Source: Streptomyces cylindrosporus
GTDB taxonomy: Bacteria; Actinomycetota; Actinomycetes; Streptomycetales; Streptomycetaceae
Direction: 5' to 3'
Assembly (NCBI RefSeq): GCF_022698165.1
Contig: NZ_JALDAY010000009.1
Span: 495,323 to 559,322 of the forward strand
Length of the DNA: 64,000 nucleotides
Translations under genes and position numbers: made by a program
Shown here: piece after piece, positions 1-8,724 of the stretch
Position numbering within the stretch: the first letter of the stretch is position 1
Layout: each line of letters opens with the position of its first letter
Notes under the pieces: model-generated
Databases searched by the model: none
What the model was told of the DNA's origin: nothing
The model's input: the letters and a program-made list of their open reading frames with translations, nothing else

Positions 1-207
1 CCCAACGGCGATGTCTGCCAGTTCATGGACCTCTGCTTCCGCTGTCGCGCCGTCGGTGGCGAGGCCCGGGTGAACGACGACGAGTCCCTGGCGGTCGGCT
101 GGTTCGCGCTCGACGCGCTGCCCGAGATGACCGACTACCACCACTTCCGGATCAAGCAGGCGCTCGCGGATGAACCCACATGGTTCGAGCCCATGAGCGG
201 CGGATGA
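1..207 (+). CDS. NUDIX hydrolase, C-terminal part (5' end outside window)
   Basis: The frame is open from the first base and ends at a TGA at 205-207. The visible residues contain a typical NUDIX C-terminal pattern: a beta strand (VCQFMDLCFRCRAVGGEA), then 'DDESLAVGWFALDALPEM', the segment that follows the Nudix box in MutT/ADP-ribose-pyrophosphatase-like proteins. The Nudix box itself would lie upstream of the window, so the call rests on the tail alone. Substrate unknown. It is transcribed in the same direction as the following dehydrogenase with a 54-nt gap. Confidence 0.7.
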   Translation, partial: PNGDVCQFMDLCFRCRAVGGEARVNDDESLAVGWFALDALPEMTDYHHFRIKQALADEPTWFEPMSGG

Positions 208-261
208 AGTATGGGTGTTGACCACATGTGGGGAGGCGGGGGCGCTGCCTAGGGTCGTGCC

Positions 262-1062
262 ATGACCGCGCCCAGCCCCGCTCCGGCCCCCCACGCCCCC
301 TCCGTCGACCTCGGCGGCCGCACCGCCCTCGTCACCGGCGCCGCCGGTGGCATCGGCCGCGCCTGCGCGCTGCGGCTCGCGGCCGCCGGGGCCAAGGTGA
401 GAGCGGTCGACCGGGACGCCCGGGGCCTGGAGGCCCTCGCCGAGCACGCCGACGGCCTCGCGGGTGCCGTCGAACCGCACGTGCTCGACCTCACCGACCT
501 CGACGCCGCCGAACTCGCCGCCGCGGGCACCGACGTCCTCGTGAACAACGCCGGGCTGCAACTGGTGCGCCCCATCGAGCAGTTCCCGCCCGAGGTCTTC
601 CACACGGTGCTCACGGTGATGCTGGAGGCGCCCTTCCGGCTCGTGCGCGGGGCCCTGCCGCACATGTACGGCCAGCAGTGGGGCCGTATCGTCAACGTCT
701 CCTCCGTCCACGGACTGCGCGCGTCGGCCTACAAGTCCGCCTACGTGGCCGCCAAGCACGGCCTGGAGGGACTGTCCAAGACCGCCGCCCTCGAAGGCGC
801 GGCCCACGGCGTCACCTCGAACTGCGTGAACCCCGGCTATGTGCGCACCCCCCTGGTCGAGCAGCAGATCGCCGACCAGGCCAGGGCCCACGGCATCCCC
901 GAGGAGCGCGTCCTGACCGAGGTGCTCCTGCAGGACAGCGCCGTCAAGCGGCTGATCGAGCCGGAGGAGGTCGCCGAGGCCGTGGCGTACCTGTGCAGCC
1001 CGCAGGCCTCCTTCGTGACCGGTACCTCGCTCGTCCTCGACGGCGGCTGGACCGCCCACTGA
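262..1062 (+). CDS. 3-hydroxybutyrate dehydrogenase-type short-chain dehydrogenase
   Basis: Classical SDR of 266 aa, the usual length. The cofactor motif TGAAGGIG is at residues 25-32, NNAG at 95-98, the catalytic Ser in NVSS (147/148), and the YxxxK pair is Tyr161 and Lys165. The QxxK-like C-terminus and overall layout resemble D-3-hydroxybutyrate dehydrogenases, which interconvert 3-hydroxybutyrate and acetoacetate with NAD. The next genes, a PucR-type regulator and an MHS-family proton symporter, would suit a small ketone-body or organic-acid utilisation module. The exact substrate is inferred; another hydroxyacid is possible. The start ATG at 262 follows a weak ribosome site. Confidence 0.75.
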   Translation: MTAPSPAPAPHAPSVDLGGRTALVTGAAGGIGRACALRLAAAGAKVRAVDRDARGLEALAEHADGLAGAVEPHVLDLTDLDAAELAAAGTDVLVNNAGLQLVRPIEQFPPEVFHTVLTVMLEAPFRLVRGALPHMYGQQWGRIVNVSSVHGLRASAYKSAYVAAKHGLEGLSKTAALEGAAHGVTSNCVNPGYVRTPLVEQQIADQARAHGIPEERVLTEVLLQDSAVKRLIEPEEVAEAVAYLCSPQASFVTGTSLVLDGGWTAH

Positions 1063-1120
1063 GCAGGGCGGCAGCCGTGCGCCGGGGAGTTTTCCACAGG
1101 GCTGACGGGGTGGCCGCGCG

Positions 1121-3181
1121 ATGGGGAATCCTGTGAGCATGTCTCGCGATCACGTGCAGTCCGCCGAGCGCGCCGAGGCCGCAGCTGTGCCCTCCGGCCC
1201 GGAGGCGCCGTTCCTGGAGCTGCTGGCCAGGGGCGCGTCCGCCGACGCCTACGAGCAGCCGGTGCTGCTGGCCCGTGCCGAGGGCCGGCCCGCCGCGGTA
1301 CTCGACGCGCTCGAACACGCCAAGCTGCTCGCGCTGCGCGTGCGCGCCGAACTGGAGGGGCGGCGCCGACGGGAGGCCGAGCTGTCGGCGCTGTTCGAGA
1401 CGGCCCACGACCTGGCCGGCCTGCGGGACCTGGACGCCGTACTGCAGGCGATCGTGCAGCGCGCCCGGTCGCTGCTGGGCACCGATGTCGCCTACCTCAG
1501 CCTGAACGACCCAGAGCGCGGCGACACCTACATGCGGGTGACGGAGGGCTCGGTCGCCGCCCGCTTCCAGCAGCTGCGGCTCGGCATGGGGGAGGGGCTC
1601 GGCGGTCTCGTCGCCCAGACGGCCCGCCCCTATGTCACCGACGACTACTTCAAGGACGCCCGCTTCCAGCACACCCACGCCATCGACGCGGGCGTGCACG
1701 ACGAGGGGCTGGTCGCCATCCTCGGCGTCCCGCTGATGCTGGGCCACCACGTGATCGGGGTCCTCTTCGCCGCCGACCGGCGCGCCCGCGTCTTCGAGCG
1801 GGAGCAGATCGCGCTGCTGGGCTCGTTCGCCGCGCTGGCCGCGGCCGCCATCGACACTGCGAACCTCCTCACGGAGACCCGCTCCGCCCTCGCCGGCCTG
1901 GAGCGGGCCAACGAGATCATCCGGGACCGCAGCGGCGTCATCGAGCGCGCCTCCGACGTGCACGACCGGCTCGCCGAACTCGTCCTGCGCGGCGGCGGGG
2001 TGCACGACGTGGCCGCCGCCGTCTCCGAAGTCCTCGACGGCACGGTCGAGTTCACCGAGGCCGCCACCGCACCGGCCGCCGCCCTGGAGGCCTCCCGGGC
2101 CGAGGGACACGCCGTGCGCCACGCGGACGACTGGATCGCCGCCGTGACCGCCGGCGGCGAACTGCTCGGCGCGCTCGTCCTGCGCGGCCACCCCGGCCTC
2201 GACCCCGTCGACCAGCGCACCCTGGAGCGGGCGGCGATGGTCACCTCGCTGCTGCTCCTGGCCAGACGCTCCGCCGCCGAGGCCGAACAACGCGTCCGCG
2301 GCGAGCTGCTCGACGACCTCCTCGACGCCCGCGACCGCGACCCGCGCCTGCTGCGCGAGCGGGCGGCACGGTTGCACGCCGACCTCGACGCCACCCATGT
2401 CGTGCTCGCCGCCCGCCTGGACCGTGGCATCGCCGAGGCCGCCCGCCAACGAGGCCCCACCGCCGGCCTCGACGGCGTCACCGCCGGCCCGGCGCGCCTC
2501 GACGGCACCACCGTTCACGCCACGCATGTCGACGGCGCCACCGCCGCCGACCAGGACGCGGGCGCCCGGCGTCGCCTGTGGTCGGCCGCCTCCCACCTCG
2601 CCGCGACCCGGCACGGCCTGGCCGCTGCCCGCGACGGCGGCACCGTCCTGCTGCTGCCGCTGGCCGACGGCGACACCGCCACCGAGCTGGCCCGCCGCAC
2701 CGCCCGCGACCTCGGCACGGCCGTCCACGAAGCGGTCACCGTCGGCGCCTCAGCTCCCGTCGGTGACCTCGCCGCCCGCCCCGACGCCGTGGCCGCCGCC
2801 TACGCGGAGGGAAGGCGCTGCCTGGACGCCCTACGGCTGCTCGGCCGCTCCGGCGACGGTGCCGCCGCCGAGGACTTCGGCTTCCTCGGCCTGCTGCTCG
2901 CCGGAGACCGGGACATCGCAGGCTTCGTCGACCGGACGATCGGCGAGGTCGTCGCGTACGACGAACGACGCGGCACCGACCTCGTGCACACCCTCGACGC
3001 CTACTTCACCTGCGGCATGAGCCCGGCCCGCACCAAGGACGCGCTGCACGTCCACGTCAACACCGTCGCCCAGCGCCTGGAGCGCGTCGGCCGCCTCCTC
3101 GGCGACGACTGGCAGAGCCCCGCCCGCACCCTGGAGATCCAGCTCGCCCTGCGCCTGCACAGGTTGTCGGCACAGCGCTGA
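1121..3181 (+). CDS. GAF-domain PucR/CdaR-family transcriptional regulator
   Basis: Protein of about 686 aa. An N-terminal helical segment is followed by a GAF domain at roughly residues 85-250 (ending in 'LLGSFAALAAAAIDTANLL'), a long middle region, and a C-terminal PucR-type helix-turn-helix around 610-680 ('LVHTLDAYFTCGMSPARTKDALHVHVNTVAQRLERVG'). Such proteins sense small molecules and activate nearby catabolic genes. It lies between the 3-hydroxybutyrate-type dehydrogenase and a convergent MHS transporter, so it may control both. In-frame start choices are ATG 1121, GTG 1133 and ATG 1139; none has a clear ribosome site. Confidence 0.85.
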   Translation: MGNPVSMSRDHVQSAERAEAAAVPSGPEAPFLELLARGASADAYEQPVLLARAEGRPAAVLDALEHAKLLALRVRAELEGRRRREAELSALFETAHDLAGLRDLDAVLQAIVQRARSLLGTDVAYLSLNDPERGDTYMRVTEGSVAARFQQLRLGMGEGLGGLVAQTARPYVTDDYFKDARFQHTHAIDAGVHDEGLVAILGVPLMLGHHVIGVLFAADRRARVFEREQIALLGSFAALAAAAIDTANLLTETRSALAGLERANEIIRDRSGVIERASDVHDRLAELVLRGGGVHDVAAAVSEVLDGTVEFTEAATAPAAALEASRAEGHAVRHADDWIAAVTAGGELLGALVLRGHPGLDPVDQRTLERAAMVTSLLLLARRSAAEAEQRVRGELLDDLLDARDRDPRLLRERAARLHADLDATHVVLAARLDRGIAEAARQRGPTAGLDGVTAGPARLDGTTVHATHVDGATAADQDAGARRRLWSAASHLAATRHGLAAARDGGTVLLLPLADGDTATELARRTARDLGTAVHEAVTVGASAPVGDLAARPDAVAAAYAEGRRCLDALRLLGRSGDGAAAEDFGFLGLLLAGDRDIAGFVDRTIGEVVAYDERRGTDLVHTLDAYFTCGMSPARTKDALHVHVNTVAQRLERVGRLLGDDWQSPARTLEIQLALRLHRLSAQR

Positions 3182-3204
3182 CCCCCGCACGCGCGCGTAC
3201 GGGG
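3182..3204. terminator. Bidirectional hairpin between convergent genes
   Basis: CCCCG and CGGGG arms enclose an ACGCGCGCGT core, giving a near-perfect GC-rich palindrome immediately after the PucR-type gene and before the 3' end of the convergent transporter. There is no T-run, which is common for such terminators in this kind of genome. Confidence 0.5.
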
Positions 3205-3221
3205 GCCGGTGCGGTGTGCCG

Positions 3222-4619
3222 TCAGAGGGTGCGGGCGTCCGCCGTCCGGGCCGGCGCGGTCTCCTCGCCCGGGGAGCCCGCCGCCGGCTTGACGTCGGCC
3301 AGGTCCCGGTGGCGTGTCTCCTTGGCCGCGGCGACGGCGATCACCGTCAGGACGGCGGCGGCGATGACGTACAGGGCGATCGGCGTCGAGCTGTCGTAGT
3401 CGGCCAGCAGCGCGGTGGCGATCAGCGGGGCCGGCGCGCCCGCCGCGACCGAGGCGAACTGGGCGCCGATCGAGGCGCCGGAGTAGCGCATACGGGTCGC
3501 GAACATCTCGGAGAAGAAGGCGGCCTGGGGCGCGTACATGGCGCCGTGCAGCACCAGGCCGACGGTCACCGCGAGGACCAGGTTGCCGAAGCCGCCGGTG
3601 TCGATGAGGGAGAAGAACGGGAACATCCACAGGCCGACACCGACCGCGCCCAGCAGATACACCGGACGCCGGCCCACCCGGTCCGACAGGGCGCCCCAGG
3701 CGGGGATGACCGCGAAGTGCACGGCCGAGGCGATGAGCACGGCGTTGAGCGCGGTCTGCTTGGAGACACCCGCCGACGTGGTGGCGTAGACGAGGATGAA
3801 CGCGGTGATGACGTAGTAGCTGATGTTCTCCGCCATGCGCGCGCCCATCGCGACCAGGACGTCCCGCCAGTGGTGGCGCAGCACGGAGACCAGCGGCAGC
3901 TTCTCCGCCTCGGCGCCGCGGGCCGCCCTGCGGGCCTCGGCCTGCGCCCGTGCCTGCTGGAACACCGGCGATTCGTCGACGGACAGACGGATCCACAGTC
4001 CGACGATCACCAGTACACCCGAGAGCAGGAACGGGATCCGCCAGCCCCACGACCCGAAGGCGCTGTCCGACAGCACGGCCGTCAGCAGCGACAGCACACC
4101 GGTCGCGAGCAACTGTCCCGCCGGAGCGCCCGTCTGCGGCCAGGACGCCCAGAATCCGCGCCGCCGCGCGTCCCCGTGCTCGGACACCAGCAGTACGGCG
4201 CCGCCCCATTCGCCGCCGAGCGCGAAGCCCTGGATCAGCCGCAACGTGGTCAGCAGCACCGGAGCCGCGGTGCCGACGGTCGCGTGCGTGGGCAGCAGCC
4301 CGATCGCGAACGTCGCCCCGCCCATCAGCAGCAGGCTCAGCACCAGCAGTTTCTTGCGCCCGAGCCGGTCACCGTAGTGTCCGAATACCAGGGCGCCGAG
4401 CGGGCGGGCGGCGAATCCGACGGCGTACGTCAGGAAGGACAGCAGGGTGCCGACCAGCGGGTCGGAGTCCGGGAAGAACAGCTTGCCGAAGACGAGGGCG
4501 GCGGCGGAACCGTAGAGGAAGAAGTCGTACCACTCGATCGTGGTGCCGATGAGACTGGCGGCGACAATGCGCTTGAGGCTTGCTGGGGACGGCGGAGCGG
4601 ATGCTGCTGCGGAGGCCAT
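3222..4619 (-). CDS. MHS-family MFS transporter (proton symporter)
   Basis: Twelve-helix major facilitator of the metabolite:H+ symporter type (shikimate/ProP/KgtP-like). The N-terminus 'LIGTTIEWYDFFLYG' and the cytoplasmic loop 'GHYGDRLGRKKLL' are hallmarks of this family, and 'GALSDRVGRRPVYLLG' repeats the motif in the second half. I place the start at ATG 4619 because GAGGAAG lies at a good distance upstream; an in-frame extension to 4667 has no such site. Length 465 aa. Convergent with the PucR-type regulator; probably imports the organic acid handled by the dehydrogenase, but the substrate cannot be read from the sequence. Confidence 0.85.
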   Translation of the reverse strand: MASAAASAPPSPASLKRIVAASLIGTTIEWYDFFLYGSAAALVFGKLFFPDSDPLVGTLLSFLTYAVGFAARPLGALVFGHYGDRLGRKKLLVLSLLLMGGATFAIGLLPTHATVGTAAPVLLTTLRLIQGFALGGEWGGAVLLVSEHGDARRRGFWASWPQTGAPAGQLLATGVLSLLTAVLSDSAFGSWGWRIPFLLSGVLVIVGLWIRLSVDESPVFQQARAQAEARRAARGAEAEKLPLVSVLRHHWRDVLVAMGARMAENISYYVITAFILVYATTSAGVSKQTALNAVLIASAVHFAVIPAWGALSDRVGRRPVYLLGAVGVGLWMFPFFSLIDTGGFGNLVLAVTVGLVLHGAMYAPQAAFFSEMFATRMRYSGASIGAQFASVAAGAPAPLIATALLADYDSSTPIALYVIAAAVLTVIAVAAAKETRHRDLADVKPAAGSPGEETAPARTADARTL

Positions 4620-4766
4620 GTGCGCCACTTCCTCGTGTGCGGTGGGGACGGGTACGTTTCGGCACACCGTAGGAACGGCCAGGTCGGGCGCACATGTGGC
4701 GGGACTACATAGTTCGAGGGCGCGCTGTGCGTTCCCCGCCCACCCCTGCTCGGTGGATGTCCCCTG

Positions 4767-4788
4767 CTGGTGACAATCGCTTCACCAG
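4767..4788. promoter_or_regulatory. 22-bp inverted repeat in a divergent promoter region
   Basis: Arms CTGGTGA (4767-4773) and TCACCAG (4782-4788) are perfect complements separated by 8 nt. It lies between the divergent MHS transporter and the secreted hydrolase, 60 nt before the latter's ATG, so it could be an operator. No regulator can be assigned. Confidence 0.35.
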
Positions 4789-4848
4789 GTGCTGAGTCTT
4801 TGTGAGCACCGTCCGATCGCCCGGCCCACCCGGCCCTACCGTCCGACC

Positions 4849-6570
4849 ATGAACACGAGCCGCAGCAGAGGACGAACCCCGAAAGCCCTGCGTACCGCCG
4901 CGCTGGCGGCACTGCTGACCGCCGGGACGCTCATCGTGGCCGTCCCGGAGGCGCAGGGAGAGACCGCGCGGACCGAGACGCCGGTGAGCTCGGTCGGCTC
5001 GGTCGCCGAGTCGGTCGTGCGCGTGAAGGTACCGCTGCCGGCGTCCTTCGGGGCGCGCCCGGCCGCGTGCGACTGGCTGTCGTACCTGCGCTACCGCTCC
5101 TCCGACGGCCCGGCCGCCCCGGCCGACGCGGACAGGATCCTGGTCGCTCAGCCGGGCATCCTGGAGGGCGCCGGAGCCTTCGATAGCGTCGCCCGCAACA
5201 CCGTGGCCCGCGCCGCCGAACAGGGCCGGCACATCGAGTTCTGGGCCCTGGACCGGCGCTCCAACTGCCTGGAGGACCACACCGGCGTCGACTCCGGCGA
5301 TCAGCACACGGCCGTCGACTACTACTACCGCGGCAAGCAGGTGGCCGGGCGCACCTTCGCCGGTTTCGTCGGCAACGACCAGCTGGGCTGGATGGCGAAG
5401 CTCGGCATCCAGCAGACCGTCCGCGACCAGTACGACCTCCTCACCGCCGAGCTGCCCGACCAAGGCCTGCGCAAGCGGAAGGTGCTGTGCGGCGGGCACT
5501 CCCTCGGCGGTGTCGTCACCGGCTACTTCGCCACCGCCGACTTCGACGGCGACCCGGCCACCACCGCCGACGCCGGATACAACCAGTGCGCCGGCTACTT
5601 CGCCCTGGACACCACCGTCTCCACCTCGCTCGCCGACCTCAGCGGCAGCATCCCCGACGACACCGACCTGCCCGACGTCGGCCTCGGCTACGGCGTCGTC
5701 CAGGCCGGCCTCGACAGCGGGGTGCTCCCGCGATCACTGTCCGCGCCGGTCCTGCTCAACCCCGAGACCATGACCCTCCTGGCGATCGCCGGGGTGGGCG
5801 CCCTACAGGATCCCGACGGCGAGTCCGACCTGCCGAGTTATCTGCCCGCCAACACCAATATCGAGGCGACGAACCGCTTCCTGTTCTCCAAGGACACCGC
5901 CACCTTCCTCACCGGCACACCCGCGGTGAAGGACTTCCGGCTCACCAACGCGGCCGTCCTCGGGGCACTGCTGGACGACAACTCCGTACCGCTCGCCTTC
6001 CTGCAGAGCAGCGTCGGCTTCTTCGACGGCGGGCCGATCACCGACAAGAACTTCCCTGCCGCCAACGGGAGTTCATCGCAGCCCGCGCTGTTCGGCACGC
6101 AGTACAAGGCCATCCCGGCCGAGCCGCACGGACCGCTCTACACATGGCGCGATTACGACCGTGTCGGCGCCGCGGACGATCCCGATTACCGTTCCTCCGA
6201 CGGCACGCCCTTCACCAACGCCGGTGAAGAGGTCACCGACATCCAGGAGTTGGCGCGCAGTCTCGCGCGGCAGCCGCTGGACTTCACCGAGCAGTACTTC
6301 CCGACGAAGCTGGTCACCGACATCGAACTGGCCACCTCGCCCCAGGTGAAGCAACTCGTCGTGCATCCGGACGGGTTGACCGCGAACCCGACGCTCACCG
6401 TCCTCGCGGGCGACGGGCTGCTGGCCGGACGCATCCCCGCCGACCTGCATCCCGTGGTCGCCGACGGCTACCAGCACCTGGACGTTCTCACCGCCGCTCC
6501 CGCGCAGAACAACGGGCGGCCCGAGCCCGTCTCGACCAACCTCGCACGCTTCGCCCGCGCCCCTCAGTAG
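4849..6570 (+). CDS. Secreted alpha/beta-hydrolase (lipase-like)
   Basis: Protein of 573 aa with an N-terminal signal peptide (basic MNTSRSRGRTPK followed by a hydrophobic stretch ending near AQGETA). The nucleophile elbow GGHSLGG places the catalytic Ser at residue 218, in the form seen in extracellular lipases and esterases. I start at ATG 4849 because the preceding 20 residues of the open frame would put a basic, Pro-rich stretch in front of the signal peptide. It stands alone, divergent from the MHS transporter and ended by a strong hairpin. Substrate unknown. Confidence 0.7.
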   Translation: MNTSRSRGRTPKALRTAALAALLTAGTLIVAVPEAQGETARTETPVSSVGSVAESVVRVKVPLPASFGARPAACDWLSYLRYRSSDGPAAPADADRILVAQPGILEGAGAFDSVARNTVARAAEQGRHIEFWALDRRSNCLEDHTGVDSGDQHTAVDYYYRGKQVAGRTFAGFVGNDQLGWMAKLGIQQTVRDQYDLLTAELPDQGLRKRKVLCGGHSLGGVVTGYFATADFDGDPATTADAGYNQCAGYFALDTTVSTSLADLSGSIPDDTDLPDVGLGYGVVQAGLDSGVLPRSLSAPVLLNPETMTLLAIAGVGALQDPDGESDLPSYLPANTNIEATNRFLFSKDTATFLTGTPAVKDFRLTNAAVLGALLDDNSVPLAFLQSSVGFFDGGPITDKNFPAANGSSSQPALFGTQYKAIPAEPHGPLYTWRDYDRVGAADDPDYRSSDGTPFTNAGEEVTDIQELARSLARQPLDFTEQYFPTKLVTDIELATSPQVKQLVVHPDGLTANPTLTVLAGDGLLAGRIPADLHPVVADGYQHLDVLTAAPAQNNGRPEPVSTNLARFARAPQ

Positions 6571-6586
6571 TCACCGCGGGCGGACG

Positions 6587-6625
6587 CGCCGAGGGCCCGG
6601 GAGGATCGCTCCCGGGCCCTCGGCG
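6587..6625. terminator. Bidirectional terminator hairpin
   Basis: A perfect 17-bp stem (6587-6603 against 6609-6625) with a 5-nt GATCG loop separates the convergent secreted hydrolase and cutinase genes. Confidence 0.8.
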
Positions 6626-6632
6626 TCGGCCG

Positions 6633-7274
6633 TCAGACCTTCGTCGCGGCGAAGTCGGCCGCCGCGCCGGCGTCCGAGGTGTAGCTCAGATGGGCCAGGA
6701 CGTCGTCACCGCCGTTCTCGCAGATCGGGTCGCCCTGGGCGCAGAAGTCGATGGTGCGGCTCTGGTAGGTGCCGGTGACGCTCTTGCCCAGCGCCCGGAT
6801 CGGGTTGCCGAACAGGAGCACCGCGGCGACCCTCGGCGCGAGCGCGGCGGGAATGGTCGCCACGATCGGGCTGCCGACGACCGCGCCGTCACTGCTGATG
6901 CCGATCGAATTGTCGACGACATTCGCGCCCTGCGAATAGCCGACGAGAATGAAGCGCTGATTCGGGCAGGCCGCCGCCTGGCCGGTGACGTGGTTCACCA
7001 GGTCCGAGTTTCCCTGCGCGGCCGAGGTGAGGGAGAGGTCTGCCGGGTAGTTCACCTTGTAGCTGGTGAGATTCCGGCCGGTGAGTTTCTGCTGCAGCGC
7101 CGAATACACCGGGTCGCCGACGATCGCGCCCAGTGTGCCCGGTTCGAAGGTGCCGCGCGCCGCGACGACGTCGATGTCCGAGCAGGTCGCCGCCGTTGCG
7201 GCGGGCGCCGAGAGGGTGGTGAGTCCGGCCCCGCCGACGAGCGAGAGCGCGGCGAGGCACAAGCGGATACGCAT
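6633..7274 (-). CDS. Secreted cutinase-family esterase/lipase
   Basis: 213 aa with a signal peptide (cleavage near ATAAT at residues 27-31). Cutinase signatures are clear: CSDIDVVAARGTFEPG near the mature N-terminus, GYSQGA with Ser114, GDPIC with Asp182 and LAHLSY with His195, forming the catalytic triad; cysteines flank the fold. The mycobacterial relative Rv3802c is a cutinase-like phospholipase/thioesterase next to fadD32-pks13. Here the gene lies two genes downstream of a PKS/AMP-ligase/esterase cluster on the same strand, so a link to a lipid pathway is worth considering; a purely degradative exoenzyme is the alternative. ATG 7274 follows AAAGG. Confidence 0.85.
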   Translation of the reverse strand: MRIRLCLAALSLVGGAGLTTLSAPAATAATCSDIDVVAARGTFEPGTLGAIVGDPVYSALQQKLTGRNLTSYKVNYPADLSLTSAAQGNSDLVNHVTGQAAACPNQRFILVGYSQGANVVDNSIGISSDGAVVGSPIVATIPAALAPRVAAVLLFGNPIRALGKSVTGTYQSRTIDFCAQGDPICENGGDDVLAHLSYTSDAGAAADFAATKV

Positions 7275-7354
7275 GGGGATCCTTTGCGGGTGGGGCGCGT
7301 TGCGCGCCTGCGGAAAAGGACGTCCCGAACGTATTCGCGTCGTGTGAAAGGGTG

Positions 7355-8602
7355 TTATGGACGGGAATTCAGAAACTCCACGGATTTTGTTGCGTCCATA
7401 CGTAATTCCTCCGCGCGCAGCGCCAGGATCAGATCCAGGCGGCTGGCGGGGTCGTGCAGGGCGTCGCCGAAGAGCTTCTCCAGTTGGCGCAGCCGGTAGC
7501 GGACCGTCTGCGGGTGGATGTGGAGGCGGACGGCGACGTCGGGGACGTTGCTGCCGCCGAGCAGCCAGGCCAGGAGGGTTTCCGCGAGACGGGCGCGCTG
7601 GCCCTCGGAGACCCCGTCGAGGGGAGCCAGGGCGCGCGCCTCCAACTGGGCGAGCAGCGGCTCGTCGGCGTGCAGCAGCAGGGTCGACAGGTGCCGGTCG
7701 CACCGTACGACCCCCTGCCGGGGCAGCACCCCGCGCCCCATCAGCCCCAGCGCCAGCGAGGCCCAGCGCAGCGACTGCGCGGCCTCGACGAGCGGCACCG
7801 TCGGCCCGATCGCCGCCGGACGTCCGCGCAGCGCCAGCGCGAAGGCCCGCCCGGCGAAACGGCCCGAGCCGTCCGGATCGGGCACCAGCATCCGCGGCGG
7901 CCGCGACTCCACGTCCACCAGCGCACCGGCGGCCGAGAGCGGCCGTTCCTCCGCGCGCTGTTCGGGCCCGGCGGCGAGCACGACGACGGCGACACGGCGC
8001 GGCACCGACCACCGCGCACCGTGCGCCAGGTCGTGCACCGCGTCCAGCGACACCGGCCCCTCGCCGAGCAGCAGGTCGAGCAGCCGCCGGCGCCGCCGCT
8101 CCAACTGCTCCGTACTGTGCGGCCGCGCCTGCGCGTACCCTTCGGCGGCCGCCTCGGCGACCTCGTGCACCGTCCTGAACGCCAGTTCGCCCAGTGCCGC
8201 CACCACCGCCGAGTCGAGGCCGAGTTCCTCGGCCGTCCGCCCCATCAGCCGCCAGGCCTGCATCCCGCCGATCCGCAACGCCGACTGCAGCACCTCCAGG
8301 CTGCGGCCCTCCAGGGCCACGCCCCGCCCGAGCGCGTGGTACGTCGCCGCGATCGCGTCGCCCCGGCCGCGCGGGTCGGCGATGTGGTCGACGAACAGGG
8401 TCAGCGCCTGCTCCACGCCGGCCCGCAGGTTCCTGGCGTACGGCCCGTCGGGCGGGCCCGCGTACTCGGGGACCTGCCGGCGCACCTCCTCCGCGACCAC
8501 GTCGGCGACCGCTCCGAGCTGCGCGCGCAGGAGGTCGGCCAGCTCCGGCGGCACCGAGGGCGGCGGACCGGCCGCTCCGCCGTGGGGGGTGGGGACGGCC
8601 AT
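7355..8602 (-). CDS. PucR/CdaR-family helix-turn-helix regulator
   Basis: 415 aa. The C-terminal PucR HTH is clear ('VAVRLHIHPQTVRYRLRQLEKLFGDAL', around residues 355-385); a RsbT/GGDEF-like helical N-terminus ('RAGVEQALTLFVDHIADP') resembles other actinobacterial members. ATG 8602 is preceded by AAAGGAG. It sits between the Ag85-like esterase and the cutinase on the same strand, so it is the obvious candidate regulator of the lipid cluster, and might sense an acyl compound; that is inference from position. Confidence 0.85.
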   Translation of the reverse strand: MAVPTPHGGAAGPPPSVPPELADLLRAQLGAVADVVAEEVRRQVPEYAGPPDGPYARNLRAGVEQALTLFVDHIADPRGRGDAIAATYHALGRGVALEGRSLEVLQSALRIGGMQAWRLMGRTAEELGLDSAVVAALGELAFRTVHEVAEAAAEGYAQARPHSTEQLERRRRRLLDLLLGEGPVSLDAVHDLAHGARWSVPRRVAVVVLAAGPEQRAEERPLSAAGALVDVESRPPRMLVPDPDGSGRFAGRAFALALRGRPAAIGPTVPLVEAAQSLRWASLALGLMGRGVLPRQGVVRCDRHLSTLLLHADEPLLAQLEARALAPLDGVSEGQRARLAETLLAWLLGGSNVPDVAVRLHIHPQTVRYRLRQLEKLFGDALHDPASRLDLILALRAEELRMDATKSVEFLNSRP

Positions 8603-8724
8603 CGAGGACACTCCTTTCACCCGGAACGGGCTCACCCGCGGGCTGTTGCCCGTGGGGCGAGGGGCAAGTCCCGTGTTGGACGCTCGCCCCCCGCGCTCCG
8701 TTCCGTGCCCCGACGGCACCGACA

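Noticed and set aside
228..1136. Open frame of 302 codons overlapping the SDR gene
   Set aside because: Arg/Pro-rich out-of-frame translation of the dehydrogenase gene; no motif and no ribosome site.
944..2728. 594-codon open frame on the minus strand
   Set aside because: Antisense to the PucR-type regulator; low-complexity Gly/Arg/Val content typical of GC-rich shadow frames.
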